This document shows, piece after piece, positions 33,884 to 45,412 of a DNA stretch of 64,000 nt. The notes below the pieces were generated by a model. It was not told the origin of the DNA. It saw nothing but the letters and a program-made list of their open reading frames with translations, and ran no database searches. A program made the position numbers and the translations under genes. Position 1 is the first letter of the stretch. The number at the start of each line of letters is the position of its first letter. Origin of the DNA: Falciphora oryzae (taxonomy: Eukaryota > Ascomycota > Sordariomycetes > Magnaporthales > Magnaporthaceae); NCBI GenBank assembly GCA_000733355.1, contig JNVV01000004.1, positions 1,652,785-1,716,784 on the forward strand, in the 5' to 3' direction.

Positions 33884-35971
33884 CTACGGCCAGCAGTCGT
33901 CGAGCGCGTGCTTGTTGAAGGCGAGGGCGTCGTCGAAGAGCGCCGTCAGCGGATAGTGGCGGCGCAGCAGGAAAGCAGAACGAGCTTCCCGGCCCTCCGT
34001 GCTGGCGGGGGGCGCGCTGTGACGCAGTAGCAGATCCACCATGGCGTGCATGCGCCGGGAGATGGCGAGGTGGAGCGGGGACCCGCCGGGGGAGCAGCAG
34101 GCGGATCCGGCCTCGGCGCCGTGGTGCAGGAGGCACTCGGCCAGTCCAACGCTGTTCGCGATGACGGCGATCATCATGGGCGTGTTGCCCTCGTCGTCTT
34201 TGGCGTTGACGTCGGCGCCGTGCGCGGCAAGGGCGGCGACGATGCCGAGGCCTGCGCCGTGCGCCGTGGCGGCGGTGGTGGCGGCGGCGTCGAGGTCGTG
34301 CGGCATGAACAGGCTCGCGGCACGGTGAATGGGCAGGACCGCCTGCCAGCCGCGGAAGTTGGGGCTCGCGCCCAAGTCCAGCAGGAGTTTCACGGAGCCA
34401 AGCTCACGATTCAGTATGGCCGACTCAAGAGGTGTCACGCCTTGCAGGTCGAGTGGGTGGATGTTAGCATCGGCGAGGATGAGGGCCTCGACGACATCCT
34501 CGAGTCCGTTCGCCGCAGCTATATGAAGGGCGGTCTCCCCTTTGATGTCACCCAAGTCAAGGGTGACTTTAGTGAGCCGGACTATCCCAGAAGGATTCAA
34601 GAGCTCCTTCGCGACATCCACGTTCTTCTCAAGTACCGCGCAGTGTAGCGGGGTCCAAAGTCTTTGCTCACGCGTACCGTAGACGTTTGGATCAGCACCA
34701 TGATCGCGCAGAAGCTGTACCATGGCCAAATTCCCTTTGACACAAGCGAGATGCAGCGGTGTAGGCTCCTTCTCCGGATCGTCAGAGCGTGCGTTGACGT
34801 TAACTCCATGCTCGAGCAGGAGCTTGGCGATGGGAACGTCATCCTTGTCGACCGCAAGGTGCAGGGCAGCGCAGCCATCGTGCTGGGTAACATCGACCGC
34901 AACTCCGCTATTCAGGAGCATCCGGACTCTCTGCTCATCGCCGGAGCACACGGCTGTGTGGAGGGGGTTTGCGCCTGTGTAGCCCATTGAGGTTGCCGTA
35001 GTGCCGAGCTCCCCAAGCTGCCCGACCTTTTCTAGGATACCGTCAATGCCGGTGAGTCTGTGTAGTTGAGTGGTCCTCGGCATGTACCCGGCAGTAGAGT
35101 AGTCCGTACTGAAGGCTCCATCATCCCATGATCGCACATCAGTCGGAGAGAGGTGATCTTCAGTTGAACTGGTGGTTGTACCATGCGCTGGGATTTGCGA
35201 AGAAGCATAAGAAATTCGCCTTACAGGCGACTTGCGTCTTGGTGGGGGCGACGCTGGTAGGGTAGATGCACAAGCTACTTGAAGCGGGCTAGAGCCAACT
35301 TGAGTCCTGTATTCCTCGGGCGCGCTGTATTCCTCAGGGGCACCGTCATCGCCAGGGGTGCCGTATTCGATATCCGCAGGTGTAGGCTCTAAGAGGACGG
35401 TTATCAGCCAAGTCCAGGATGATAGAGCTGTGAGGTCCGTGTTCCAGCGCTGGCGGCCTTACCACGATCTGCGGGTAGCCAGGCGCCTGCACCTGGATCG
35501 CCTTTGTATCTTTTGATGTAGCGATCGATCTTCTCTGGTGCAACCTCCCGTCCCCTGAGCCGAAAGACAGTATCCTTGCCTTCGCGTGTCTTGCGTCTCT
35601 CTTGTATGCGGATCATTGAACCCATTTCCTGCGATTTAATATTCTTCTCCAGACGCCACTTCTTGAACTGCGACTTGTACTGTTTTGGACTATGGGGGAG
35701 CCCAGAGAAAGAACAGGGGTTAGGTCAAGTATCATAGCGGCAAAGGTAGGCACCAATTTGGGGAGAAGTACGAGGCAGAAAATTGATGAAGATTCTCCAT
35801 CATGACCATGACTTCGTCGAGTCCCCGGGATTCGGTCAAATAGAGTCTCTCTATGATGGTCCTCCGGCTCTCCCAGTCCTCGGAGCGCCGTGGCCGGACG
35901 AGAGGTGGCCGGACAAGAGGTGGTGGGACGAGAGGCGGCCGGACGAGACCTCCCGCTTGGTGAGAGTCCAT
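33884..35971 (-). CDS. Clr5-domain ankyrin-repeat protein
   Basis: Three exons (35971-35772, 35689-35463, 35388-33884) encode 643 residues up to a TAG. The N-terminus contains a low-complexity LVRPP repeat. A Clr5-type domain follows, beginning EDWESRRTIIERLYLTESRG and continuing across the first junction as SPKQYKSQFKKWRLEKNIK. After a Pro/Ser-rich linker come about nine ankyrin repeats from roughly residue 260 onward, with units such as GCAALHLAVDKDDVPIAKLL, TPLHCAVLEKNVDVAKELL and GNTPMMIAVIANSVGLAECL. Fungal Clr5 domains are thought to bind DNA or protein partners; Clr5-ankyrin fusions are common in Sordariomycetes and mostly unstudied. Introns are 81 and 74 nt, each with a good donor and acceptor. 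The ankyrin frame continues past the stop (33569-33883), so this end may be a truncation. Confidence 0.88.
35889..35948 (-). repeat. Four-copy 15-bp tandem repeat coding for LVRPP
   Basis: Four near-identical 15-nt units based on GGTGGCCGGACGAGA (plus strand) lie in the first exon of the Clr5/ankyrin gene. They encode a proline-rich head (LVRPP and variants). Unit length is a multiple of three, so copy-number change would not break the frame. Confidence 0.85.
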
Positions 35972-38454
35972 CGCTTGTTGCTGCGTTTGAAGGGTGGTGG
36001 GCGGTAGAAAATGCTGAGGCTGAACCTATCAATGATGCTCATCGAGAATCTTCGAGAGAAGAAAAGGTTGCTGCGAAGACAACGAAGAATGGACTCCCAC
36101 TCCTTATGAACAGACTTCAAGGGCAGGCTGAATACTAGTAAAGGCGGCGACAACAAAACAGGTGACAACGACGACGGGGTGACAAGCCAATTGACAAAAG
36201 GTCTTTGCAAAATCCATTTGACCTGAATCTCCGTGTCCACGTCGACCCTGAGGCTAGTGTCATAGGACTTTTGCGACAGCCTGACCACCTGGCCGCGCAG
36301 CTGAGATGTGCGCGGCACGGATGGGGGCTAAATGTGTGGGGGAGACAAGGTGTCGTGCTCGCGGAGGCGAAAAGCCTGGCGAAAGGGCCTTGCAAAAAGC
36401 CCTTACAAAAGGTCCTCGCAAAAGGCCCTCGCAAAACGCACTCGCAAACGCTCTTCTGATCCCAATTGGCCGGGTTTCAGGTCTTCCCAGCCTCAGCGGT
36501 CGTTGGATGATTCACCGAGCTGGAAGTGCCCGAGTGAAGAGGATGAGAAGTAGGCATAATTCTGTGTTGATTTGCCACACTGCCCGCATGGGACTTTCGG
36601 ATATATGATTTCGTAGGCCGTTGCAAAGACCAAAACGAGAAACGCTCCTGATTCTGGTGCACATGACTTTCATTGACGCCCGTGGCCAGGACCAAAGAGC
36701 CAAGGCAGACTCTCGCGCCGTCCGGGACGGGAACTGCACGACAAAAAAAAAATTCCATGATTGTTCTCCTCGGTAGCACAGTCACGCCTCCGGGGAGCTC
36801 AGGCTGGGAGACACCCTCACACGCCGCAACTGGGCACGCTGGGCGACGCGGAAAATGTGGGCTGCATGCCGCGCGATTACGAAGTATCCTTGGGTTCCCA
36901 GGTCCGAAGCGGCGGTGGAACGGGCGGCATGCAGGCCCAGCCAATGGCGGCAGCTTCCAGGAATCCCGCCAGGGAGCCAGTTTTTCGCCGAGCAAGCAAG
37001 ACGCGTCCAGGATCGACGGGGCTGTGCCTGGGGTGGTTTTCGAGGCTCGAGATGGATGCGAAGACAGTTCAAGCCAGCTGTTCTTTCCTCTCCTCCCTCT
37101 GGAGTTTACTGCCCAGCGTTGAATAGACGGTCGGTTGCCTTCGAGGTGGGAACGAGAAAAGGGGCTCGCAGCAAAGCAAATGACGTCGCAGGGATATTTT
37201 TAGGTGTGGTTGCAACTGAGCCAAGTGCCAGCCTCGATCATCGAGAACCCGAAAAGCCAGGCGGGATAAGAGAGAGAGAAAAAAAAAAGAAAAAAAAAAA
37301 AAAGGGGGGCCGTTTGTTCAAGGGCTTGTTCTGTGGAAAAGTGTGGGCAGAAGTGGCAGAGTCTCCAGAGTTCTGCAGCCAGCTGGCAGGCATGCCACAG
37401 CCACAGCAAGACAGGTGCCAGGCGCAGCGCTAGCACTCTGGATTCGTGCAGTTGGTGGTTGATCACTCGTATCAAGTGCTGGGGCTGTCGTGCTGATTGG
37501 CAGACGGCCCCTGACGCGACCCCACTTACTCCTGGAGGAGGCGTTCCAGCCACGGTTAGCTCCGTAATCTCTCTCCTAATGAAGAATTGACCCGGGGCGG
37601 ACAGCCCGGACCCGCAAGTCCCAATCTCCATCCATGCGCGCACGCCTTCTCTTATCAGAGTTGACCCGAAGAAAGACCTGGCCAGAGGATCCATCCGTCT
37701 TCTGGAGTTCTCTGTTTCGACATCGCACTTTTGGCTCGACCTCTCTCTCACCAGAGAAAGCCACATCGCAACATCTCGACGACCGCAGCGGCCGCAATTG
37801 CTGGCCCCAATGTCTGCTTCGTTGTCCGCCTCAGCTGTTCCCCTATCATAACAACAATAATCCCGTTCTGCTCGCACTGTTTCGGGTAGGCGAGTCGTCG
37901 CCCATAAGCAAGCCCAGCCCTTTTTGGGTTTGAGGCCACCCCTTGACCGTCTGGTCGATTTTTTTTTTTTTTTTTTTCCTGCTCTTGCTGGACGCGTCTC
38001 GACCCATCGTCGGCTGCTTCTTCGATCTGTCTTCTGTCCATCACCACCACCCAACCTCCACTCGCGACTTCAGTTCAACGGGACTCGTCCCTGCCGCTCG
38101 TTACTCGCATTTGGCAAAGGAAAGGCACACACCCGGCTCGGTCTGCGGTGGTCGCTGATCGCTTCACGCAACTGGTCCCATCTCGCTGGTCGTCGCCGTC
38201 TTCCCCGATGCGCCTGGCAGCATTCGAAGATTCTTTACGCCTTTAATAGCCCCGGATTCTCCCCAACTCCACCCTTCGAGACGAAACGACAGACAGTCCT
38301 TTCGGCATTGTTACGTTTCTAGAAGCAATAGACCTTTCTCACCGTCTCTCGTCTTAATCAACATTTCGGCACTGCCGACCCAAGAAAAAACACCCACTCC
38401 CCATCCACAACACATCTCGCGGATAGGAGAGCTACACGGGACAGACGGTCGCCC
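35972..38454. other. Intergenic region between divergent Clr5/ankyrin and mannosyltransferase genes
   Basis: About 2.5 kb with no supportable gene. It holds a 13-bp minisatellite at 36381-36445, an A-rich run at 37279-37302 and a T run at 37961-37978. The last 500 bases are CT-rich and probably form the promoter and leader of the mannosyltransferase gene. Confidence 0.5.
36381..36445. repeat. Five-copy 13-bp minisatellite
   Basis: Five degenerate copies of a unit close to AAAAGGCCCTCGC lie about 400 bases upstream of the Clr5/ankyrin start codon. They are outside any supported coding region. Unit length is not a multiple of three. Confidence 0.75.
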
Positions 38455-40319
38455 ATGACCATGGATCTCTTTAGACGAGCCAGAAGGCTCGTCCCCCGGC
38501 CCTCGCCGCCGCTCCCGTCGGCTGGCGAGAAGGACAAGCCGCAGAGGCCGAGCAAAATCTGGTCGCGCCTCGCCTTCTTCCGGAGACCTCTTCGGCTACG
38601 AGGCAACTCGAGCGTGTCGGTGCCGCTGGGGGTGGTGATCTTGTTCCCATGCATCGTCGTCATTCTGATCCTCGTCATGTTCGTGAGGCATCCGAACTCG
38701 AATGGCAGCATCTTGATCCCTGCCGGGGCGCCCCCGGCGATCCGGTACGTTTGCTCCGTTGCCATCTCCCCAGCGGCACCCGTCTTCAAGGCCCTTTCGA
38801 CCTTCCTCCGTGAGAGGCTGATCGCTAATCCATGGCAACCATTCAGAAAAATCAGCGAGGCCCACGACAAGGTCTTCGTGACCGGCTGTCTCGACCCCAA
38901 GACTGAGGCTGCCAAGGCCCCGCGCGCTAACGCCGCCTTCGTCGTCCTGGCCCGCAACAAGGAGCTGGATGGTGTCATCCAGTCCATCAAGTCCATTGAG
39001 CGTCACTTCAACCGTTGGTTCCACTACCCCTACGTCTTCCTCAACAACGGCGATTTCAACGAGACCTTCAAGGAGGTCGTCCGCAACCACACCTCGGCTC
39101 CCGTCGAGTTTGGTTTCGTTGGGCCGGACATGTGGGGTTACCCTGACTGGATCGACGAGAAGGTCGCCAAGGAGGGCATCGCCAAGCAAGGCGACGCTGC
39201 CGTCATGTACGGAGGTCTGGAGAGCTACCACTCTATGTGCCGCTTCTACTCAGGGTATGTCTGACGCCGACACAAAAACCCTGTCGCTTGGTATGCTCTC
39301 GCATGTGCTGATGGCCCATATCACAGATTCTTCTACAAGCACCCTCTCCTGGCCAAATACGAGTGGTACTGGCGCCTGGAGCCGGAAATCAAGTACTTCT
39401 GCGACATTACCTAGTACGAATATCCCATCCCGAGACCCTGTCTTTACGTTGAGGCTAGGTGCTGACAGCGCGTTTCTTCCCCACAGTGACCCCTTCCTGA
39501 AGATGATTGAGGCCAACAAGACGTACGGTTTCACCATTGCTGTCAAGGAGCTCCGTGAGACGGTGCCCAACATCTTCCGCTACGCCTCGGCCTACAAGAG
39601 ACTCAAGGGCCTCAAGTCCAAGGGTCTGTGGGAAATGTTCGTTGAGCCGATGCCCGACAAGGAACCCGAAGAAGACAAGTCTGGGCTGCCCGAGGAGGTC
39701 CTGCGGAGCGACCCCAACCGCAACAAGCCCAAGGATATTGACCCTGAGGCCATGGAGGGCGAGAAGTACAACATGTGCCACTACTGGTCCAACTTCGAGA
39801 TTGCCCGCCTCAGCTGGTTCCGTAGCCAGGAGTACGAGGACTTCTTTGAGATGATGGACCGCAGTGGAGGCTTCTGGATGGAACGGGTACGTGCTATTTT
39901 GCCTCTTCCCCTTTGGCCTTTGCCTTGCCATGATTTCTTGTTTCGAGTCGGCTGCTAACCCGTCTTTCGTGCTATAGTGGGGTGATGCGCCCATCCATTC
40001 GCTTGCTGCTGGTGCCCTCCTGGCGCCACGCGACATCCACTACTTCCGTGATTTCGGTTACCGTCACACCACTATCCAGCACTGCCCGGCGAACGCTCCT
40101 GCGCGCCAGACAGAGCGTGAGCCTTTCCTGGAGAAGACCACTCTGGACGAACGCAAGCGGATCGAAGAGGATCAGTACTGGGATCAGTTCGACGCTCCTA
40201 AGGAGAACGGTGTCGGCTGCCGCTGCCGTTGCGACACCGATATTGTCGACGTCGAGGGCAAGGAAGGCAGCTGTCTTGCCGAGTGGGTTGACGTTGCCGG
40301 TGGCTGGGCCAGCCCATAA
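38455..40319 (+). CDS. Alpha-1,2-mannosyltransferase, KRE2/MNT1/KTR family (GT15)
   Basis: Five exons (38455-38744, 38847-39254, 39327-39413, 39487-39886, 39978-40319) encode about 508 residues. It is a type II Golgi protein: a basic cytosolic head, then one membrane anchor (VPLGVVILFPCIVVILILVM), then the GT15 catalytic domain. Family signatures include ANAAFVVLARNKELDGVIQS, FHYPYVFLNNGDFNETF, YWRLEPEIKYFCDITYDPF, MCHYWSNFEIARLSWFRS and a C-terminal HYFRDFGYRHTTIQHCP block. The family extends O- and N-linked mannans on secreted and wall glycoproteins using GDP-mannose. The first intron is 102 nt, a multiple of three, and has no stop codon; the unspliced reading stays open, but the spliced one restores the usual spacing. 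All splice sites are GT...AG. Which KTR paralogue this is cannot be decided here. Confidence 0.95.
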
Positions 40320-41234
40320 AATCCATCCTAGCAACTGTCAACAGTTGTTTCGAGGAACAACTTTATGACGAGAAACTCGAGGGATGACAGACACACCGCA
40401 TAAAGGTGTATGTTCCGTCATATTGTCGGTCGGGTGAACCGTCATCGGCGCTGGTCCTTTGTCCAGTATAATGAGCCATGTCCCTCCACGCTCCTGTGCT
40501 TTTACCTGAGGAAGCTTAAAGCGTTTATTCGTTGGTTAGAGTGTACCAAATGTCTTGGTCGAAGCACGACCGCCTGTTCTGAGGAAAGGAAATACTCCTA
40601 CGCATTGCGCCGGTTACGTCGGTGGTCACTGAGGGTTCCTGGTAAATGGTCGACCGAATACTTTTATATATTGCAATCACACGTTTTTGTTGTTTAATCC
40701 GTCTCTTAGCACCTTGTTTTCATGCAAACGGTTCGTGGAGGTCACAGTTTCACCTATCCGAACCATCGATCCCGTAGCCGTGTTAGTTACACTGCTGGAA
40801 TGGACCTCCCATGTGAGCAAGGTTCTGAGACCTAGTCCCTAACGTCTGATTCTTCGCTTTTGGTGTGGTAGTGAACAGAAATGAACCACACGCCTTGCAA
40901 ACTGCTTTACATAGATCACATGGACATTGATGGTACCTGTTTATTGACAAATGGCCAGGAAGCCAACAGGATGCGTCGACAACATGTTTCGATGGGAACA
41001 GAGTCTCGTTCGAATGTGGACAAGGTCTACTTGTCAACCGAAACAGGACTCAAGATTTAGGTCTGCTGAGTTCAGCCGTGTGGATCTTGTGGCGGTGGAA
41101 GAGTGATATATACCGGTCCGTCATTTCCTTATGTACATGCCACGCCGTGGTCTTGATGGTCCTCCTCGCTCGCCTGCCTATACCGGAGCATCCAAGCGAC
41201 CCCAACTTTGTGATTCTTCTGGGCTTCTCTCCTT
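40320..41234. other. Intergenic region between convergent genes
   Basis: Separates the 3' ends of the mannosyltransferase (+) and the CE5 esterase (-). No gene or repeat seen. Confidence 0.55.
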
Positions 41235-42164
41235 TCACGCAGCGTCGAGGAGCTTCTTGATAAAGTCCAGGGCCTGGCGGCCGTATTTATTGACGTACTG
41301 CTGGTGCGAATTGGCGTCGTTGCCGTTGCAGCAGTACCTGCATAAGTAGATTTCGGAGGTTAGATTTGTCTCTATAGCAAAAAAAAAAAAAAAAAAAAAA
41401 AAAGGCCTGTGAGTCCTTACGGGTCTGTCGAGTCGCAGTACGACTGGATGATGGACGGGTTGGCGGGCTTGCACTGGAAGCCCCTCGGCCGAGCGGCGAA
41501 CTGCAAAGACTGCGGTTAGTGATGTGCTGATCGAGATTGCTTTATATAAATGGGGCTGGTAGTCGCGTACCCCTTGGGCCCTGCAGGTCCCGACGTTGTA
41601 AGGGAGACCAGCCACGTTGTGGGGGTCGCCCATGAAGATGGCTGCCTTGACAGAGTCCAGGGCCTTCCCGGCGAGGGTGGCGCCCGAGCCGCCGCAGAGC
41701 GCGTTGTCCATGATTTGGCCGCCCTAAAAGAAGAAGAAGAAGAAGACCAGTTAGCCGGTGCCGGCTCCCCCGGTGCGCCTCTACCCCGGCCTCCTGAAAG
41801 GGCCAGTGGTTGCGCATACCTGAGAGTACCCGATGAGCACAATCTTTGTGTTGGGGCAGCGCGAGTTGAAGTCGGTGACGGCGCGGACGACGGCCTGGGT
41901 GCCCTGGGCGGCCGAGTTGTCGTAGCTGACGCCGCCGCAGGACCCTTGCCCGCCGCAGGCCGGGTACACGATGGCGGCCGACGTGCTGCCCGGGTACGCC
42001 TGCAGCACCATGTTGACGAGCCCCTGCGACGTGCCGTAGCCCTGCGGGACGGTCGTCTCGCGCGCGCCGAACACGTGCACCTTGGGGCACGCCTGCTGGC
42101 GCCCGGCCAGATGGCTGGCGCTGGCGGCGCCGGCTAGGAGGGGGAGTGCGGCTGAGGGTCTCAT
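41235..42164 (-). CDS. Secreted CE5 acetylxylan esterase (cutinase-like fold)
   Basis: Four exons (42164-41820, 41723-41571, 41500-41421, 41337-41235) encode 226 residues. A signal peptide (MRPSAALPLLAGAASASHLA) is followed by a CE5 domain of normal length. The nucleophile elbow GYSQGG places the catalytic Ser at residue 114. DPYCCNGND gives Asp192 and SHQQY gives His204, completing the triad. The CCNGND and ACPKVHVFGARETT blocks are typical of acetylxylan esterase II and differ from plant-cutin cutinases, so deacetylation of xylan outside the cell is the preferred role. Six or more cysteines fit the family disulfides. The third intron contains a 25-base A run on the plus strand (41379-41403), a U tract on the transcript. 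The first intron starts directly after the nucleophile elbow. A TATA element lies about 95 bases upstream. Confidence 0.94.
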
Positions 42165-42259
42165 TGTTGCGTGGGGAGGTTTGAGGCTTATTTCGGGGGC
42201 TGGGCTAACTGGTGATCTCTTTTGCGTTCTCCGACCGAGTTGACGGACATCGGGCGTGG

Positions 42260-42267
42260 TATATATA
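42260..42267 (-). promoter_or_regulatory. TATA box of the CE5 esterase gene
   Basis: TATATATA lies about 95 bases upstream of the ATG at 42164 in the correct orientation and distance for a core promoter. Confidence 0.6.
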
Positions 42268-44367
42268 CACGCAGAAAATCCGGGAATAGGAGCTAACCCG
42301 GACACGGCTATCCAGCCGGCAAGTACTCATGGCAATGGCGTCCGCAACCAAGTACCGCCCATATTGATGTCCACTGTGTTGACATTATCCTTAGGCTCCC
42401 CGGGCTGGCCCTTTCTCCTATTCGGCAGGCGAGCTTCCCTTCCGCCGAGCGAAGGGGAATGCAAATCTCCCGACCCTTCCCCAGATCTCTTGTGATGGAG
42501 GTATATGAAGATATACATTATTACTGCGGAGATGTCGATGGAGCGAAACCGAAGAGTATTACTGTCTACATTGGGTCTTGGCGGAAGGTTGTCGGAAGGG
42601 GGAGACAAGCATGAAGCGCACGGATACGCGTGCGTTTAAGAGGCATGGTGGTGTGCCTCCATTACCAGTGATCGTGGAGAGAAAACCTGGGGAAGTACCA
42701 CCTACAGATGCATCCATGGAAAGTCAGGGGAAAAAGTGCCGCGGCACGGCAATTAATGGTATTGGTAAATTATTGAAGAGAGCGTCAGATTGAGTGCGAG
42801 TGACACACCCGGGCTGGCTAAATACCTCTTTCTTTCCGCGCGTGTGTGTGTGACGTACGTCAGCCGGATGGAAGCATGCACCCCACAATATGCGGAATCC
42901 GAGCTCCCGTTTGCACGTCTATGGGGGACGGGAGGCGAGGCCAAAGCATGGAAGGGTTGATTTGGATCAGCGGAAAAGGTGTGCCTGAAGGTGCATCCTT
43001 TTGTCCGGACGAAAGTCCATTGGTGCAAATATCGCGAAGTGCTCGGCGTGGGGGAGCCGTGGCGAGTCGGGAGGCTCATCAGGAACAAGACGCGGTGGCG
43101 GTTTCTTTGGTTCCTTTGTGTGCTGTGCCCTGTATCGAGAGGCTGCTCTTGGTGTCCGCGGGGGTCCGTGGCAAAAATAAACACAAGCAAGCATGGCAAG
43201 GCCCCCGGATGTCGGCGAGGCTGCCGACGGGGGATGCCCTGGGATGCAAAAACACTTTTGCCACCCCTGGTTGACGCCCGACGGTGCGTGCCTTGCTCCT
43301 GGTTCGCCCCCCTGGCGTCTCGAGCTTTTGACAGGGCCGACTGGGGGCTGCCGCATCTGTGCGCTTTTGACCTGGGGGTGGCGGGCTTTCGGTCTCGAGA
43401 GAGAAAGCCTAAAAAAAAACATGTAAAATCCGTTCACTGATGGGCACGCAATGACTAGCATCCATGATCGACTGTTTTGCAGATCGCTTGAGCCGCGTGG
43501 GCTGGGAAGGTCGTGCCGAAATGCCTCTCTCCTCTTGCTGTTTCTCACGATCACGACGAACAAACTTGGGCACGATATCTAGTGATGACATGACCGCATC
43601 TAAGCGTAAGTCGGTTTTGAGTAAATGTAGGTGATCTCGGTAGCGCTGTGCTTATCTGGCTCGCATCTACTCGTCCACTAACGAAAGATGGACAATGGAG
43701 ACCACCATTATCATTATCGAACGAGTTTTTCGCACCCCGGGATTTCTTTCACTCGTGCGGCCTCTCGACTTCGTGGCCGCCGAGGCGTTCCGCGGTTGCC
43801 GATCCCAAGAGAGCCTGTCTCCCCTGGCGTCAATCTCGTCTCAACCATCCGAAGAAACCGGCCCATGGGCGAGGCTTCCCCCTAGCATTACGGAGCCCAG
43901 GAGGGAGGGCTTGCCGCGGCGGATGGAGCCATGTTCGGCAGAATGCCCTCAATGAGCGAGCTCGAGGGCCTAAGCGAGTCATTTCGCAGCGCATTGTGGG
44001 AAACTGGGGACGGGGCTCGCAAGGCCGTTTCAGCACCTCCAACAATCGACCTATTGCCAAGACTTTGCACGCTTCAGGGCAGATCTCCCGCCAGTTCCCA
44101 GGAAAGGCAACTGTCAGGACGCTGTCAGCGTGAGAGACGACGCTTGATAGGCTGCCAGGGCCCTTGCCTGCACCAGAAGATGGCCGATCTCTCCTTACCC
44201 CGGTCAAGCGGTCCATCTGATGGAGCTTGGGTCTATCAAGCTTCGCGCTCCCCTTTCTGACCCATGGTAAGAGGAGAGGCTCTTGCGGGCCCGCGGGATC
44301 CCAGGGCAACGGAAACGGCGGCGAGATGCGGTCCGCCCGGGAAGGCCTCAGGTTTCTGAAAGACTCG

Positions 44368-44373
44368 TATAAA
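44368..44373 (+). promoter_or_regulatory. TATA box of the small secreted protein gene
   Basis: TATAAA lies about 225 bases upstream of the ATG at 44599. A pyrimidine-rich leader follows it. Confidence 0.45.
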
Positions 44374-44598
44374 GCATGCTGAGGATCCGTCGCTTTCACG
44401 ATGGTGTCTTTTTTGTCTTCTCTCACCACCCACCGCCAGCCCTCTCACAGCCAACCCAAACTTCCATCCCCGCCTCCTTTCTTTCCGCCGGTCGGATTAT
44501 TCTCTTCTCTACCCAAGACCAACGTCCGGAACTGCCAGTCTTGTTCAAAAACATCTCTTTAATCCCATCCTCCACACCTTTTATCCCCATCAGCAAAC

Positions 44599-45080
44599 AT
44601 GCAGTTCTCAATCTCCACCGTCCTCCTCGCCCTCGCGACCGTCGGCTCGGCCGCCATCATCGACAACGAGGGCGTCCGCAACGTCGGCCGGGACCTGATC
44701 GAGGTCGCCAGCGAGGAGCTGGTGGCCGACTCGGCGCCGCTGGCGAGGCGCGCCCCGCCCCGCGCCTTTGCCAACAACAACGGCCGCACCATCCCCAACG
44801 GCGGCTGCTGCAACCACGGCGTCAACCTGAGGCAGGACATCTGCAACAACGGCGGCCCGGGCCGCTGCATCCCCGCCGCGAGCACGCGCGAGGGCTGTAA
44901 GTCCTTTTCTCCTTCCTCTATAGTAGACACGGCAGCGGACATGGAGATATGCTGACATGAACGGCGTTGCCAACCTTCACAGGCGTCGGTCTGACCTGCG
45001 TCCTCAACACCAAGCTCACCTGCGACCCCACCAAGCAGGACCGTGGTCGTGACCTCTGCACGCTCATCCCGGGCCAGTAA
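44599..45080 (+). CDS. Small secreted cysteine-rich protein
   Basis: Two exons (44599-44896, 44983-45080) encode 131 residues. A signal peptide (MQFSISTVLLALATVGSAA) is followed by an acidic propeptide that ends in LARR, a Kex2-like site at about residue 50. The mature part would be about 80 residues with eight cysteines, starting with a CC pair (GGCCNHG) and continuing CNNGG, RCIP, GCVGLTC, LTCDP and LCTL. Short length, a propeptide and an even number of cysteines are features of fungal secreted effectors and antimicrobial proteins, but I recognise no named family. The 86-nt intron has GTAAGT and ACAG ends and splits the Cys codon after TREG. The function is unknown. Confidence 0.78.
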
Positions 45081-45412
45081 AGGTATCCAAATTAGACACA
45101 CGATGGATATGTAGGATAAAGGAGAAGAGAATATTCGGGATCAAGGCGGGGAGTTATGCGGTTCGGCAGGCATCTATTCAGCATAATACAACTTATCCTG
45201 GCTTGATTGGCTGGGGGTGAGGTCGCGTCATTTTTTCATCGTGCATTGTTATGTCGTTTCGTGCAACGTCTGCTTGGACAATGGTGAAGATTGCCACGAT
45301 GCAGAGAGTAAATCTTCCGTGGAGAAGTGGCATTACAGATTATGGAGATGCTGAGGACATGCCTGGGCAAAACGGCAGAGAGCATGCCCGACCGACCGAA
45401 ATCTAGTCTTCG
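45081..45412. other. Short intergenic region between convergent genes
   Basis: 3' flanks of the small secreted protein (+) and the membrane protein (-). Nothing else seen. Confidence 0.55.

Larger units (their letters stand above)
42165..44598. other. Intergenic region between divergent secreted-protein genes
   Basis: Shared upstream DNA of the CE5 esterase (-) and the small secreted protein (+). No supportable gene. TATA elements for both flanking genes lie inside it. Confidence 0.5.

Noticed and set aside
42967..44429. Minus-strand frames of about 200 residues between the two divergent secreted-protein genes
   Set aside because: No domain or signal, poor codon character, and they overlap the likely promoters.
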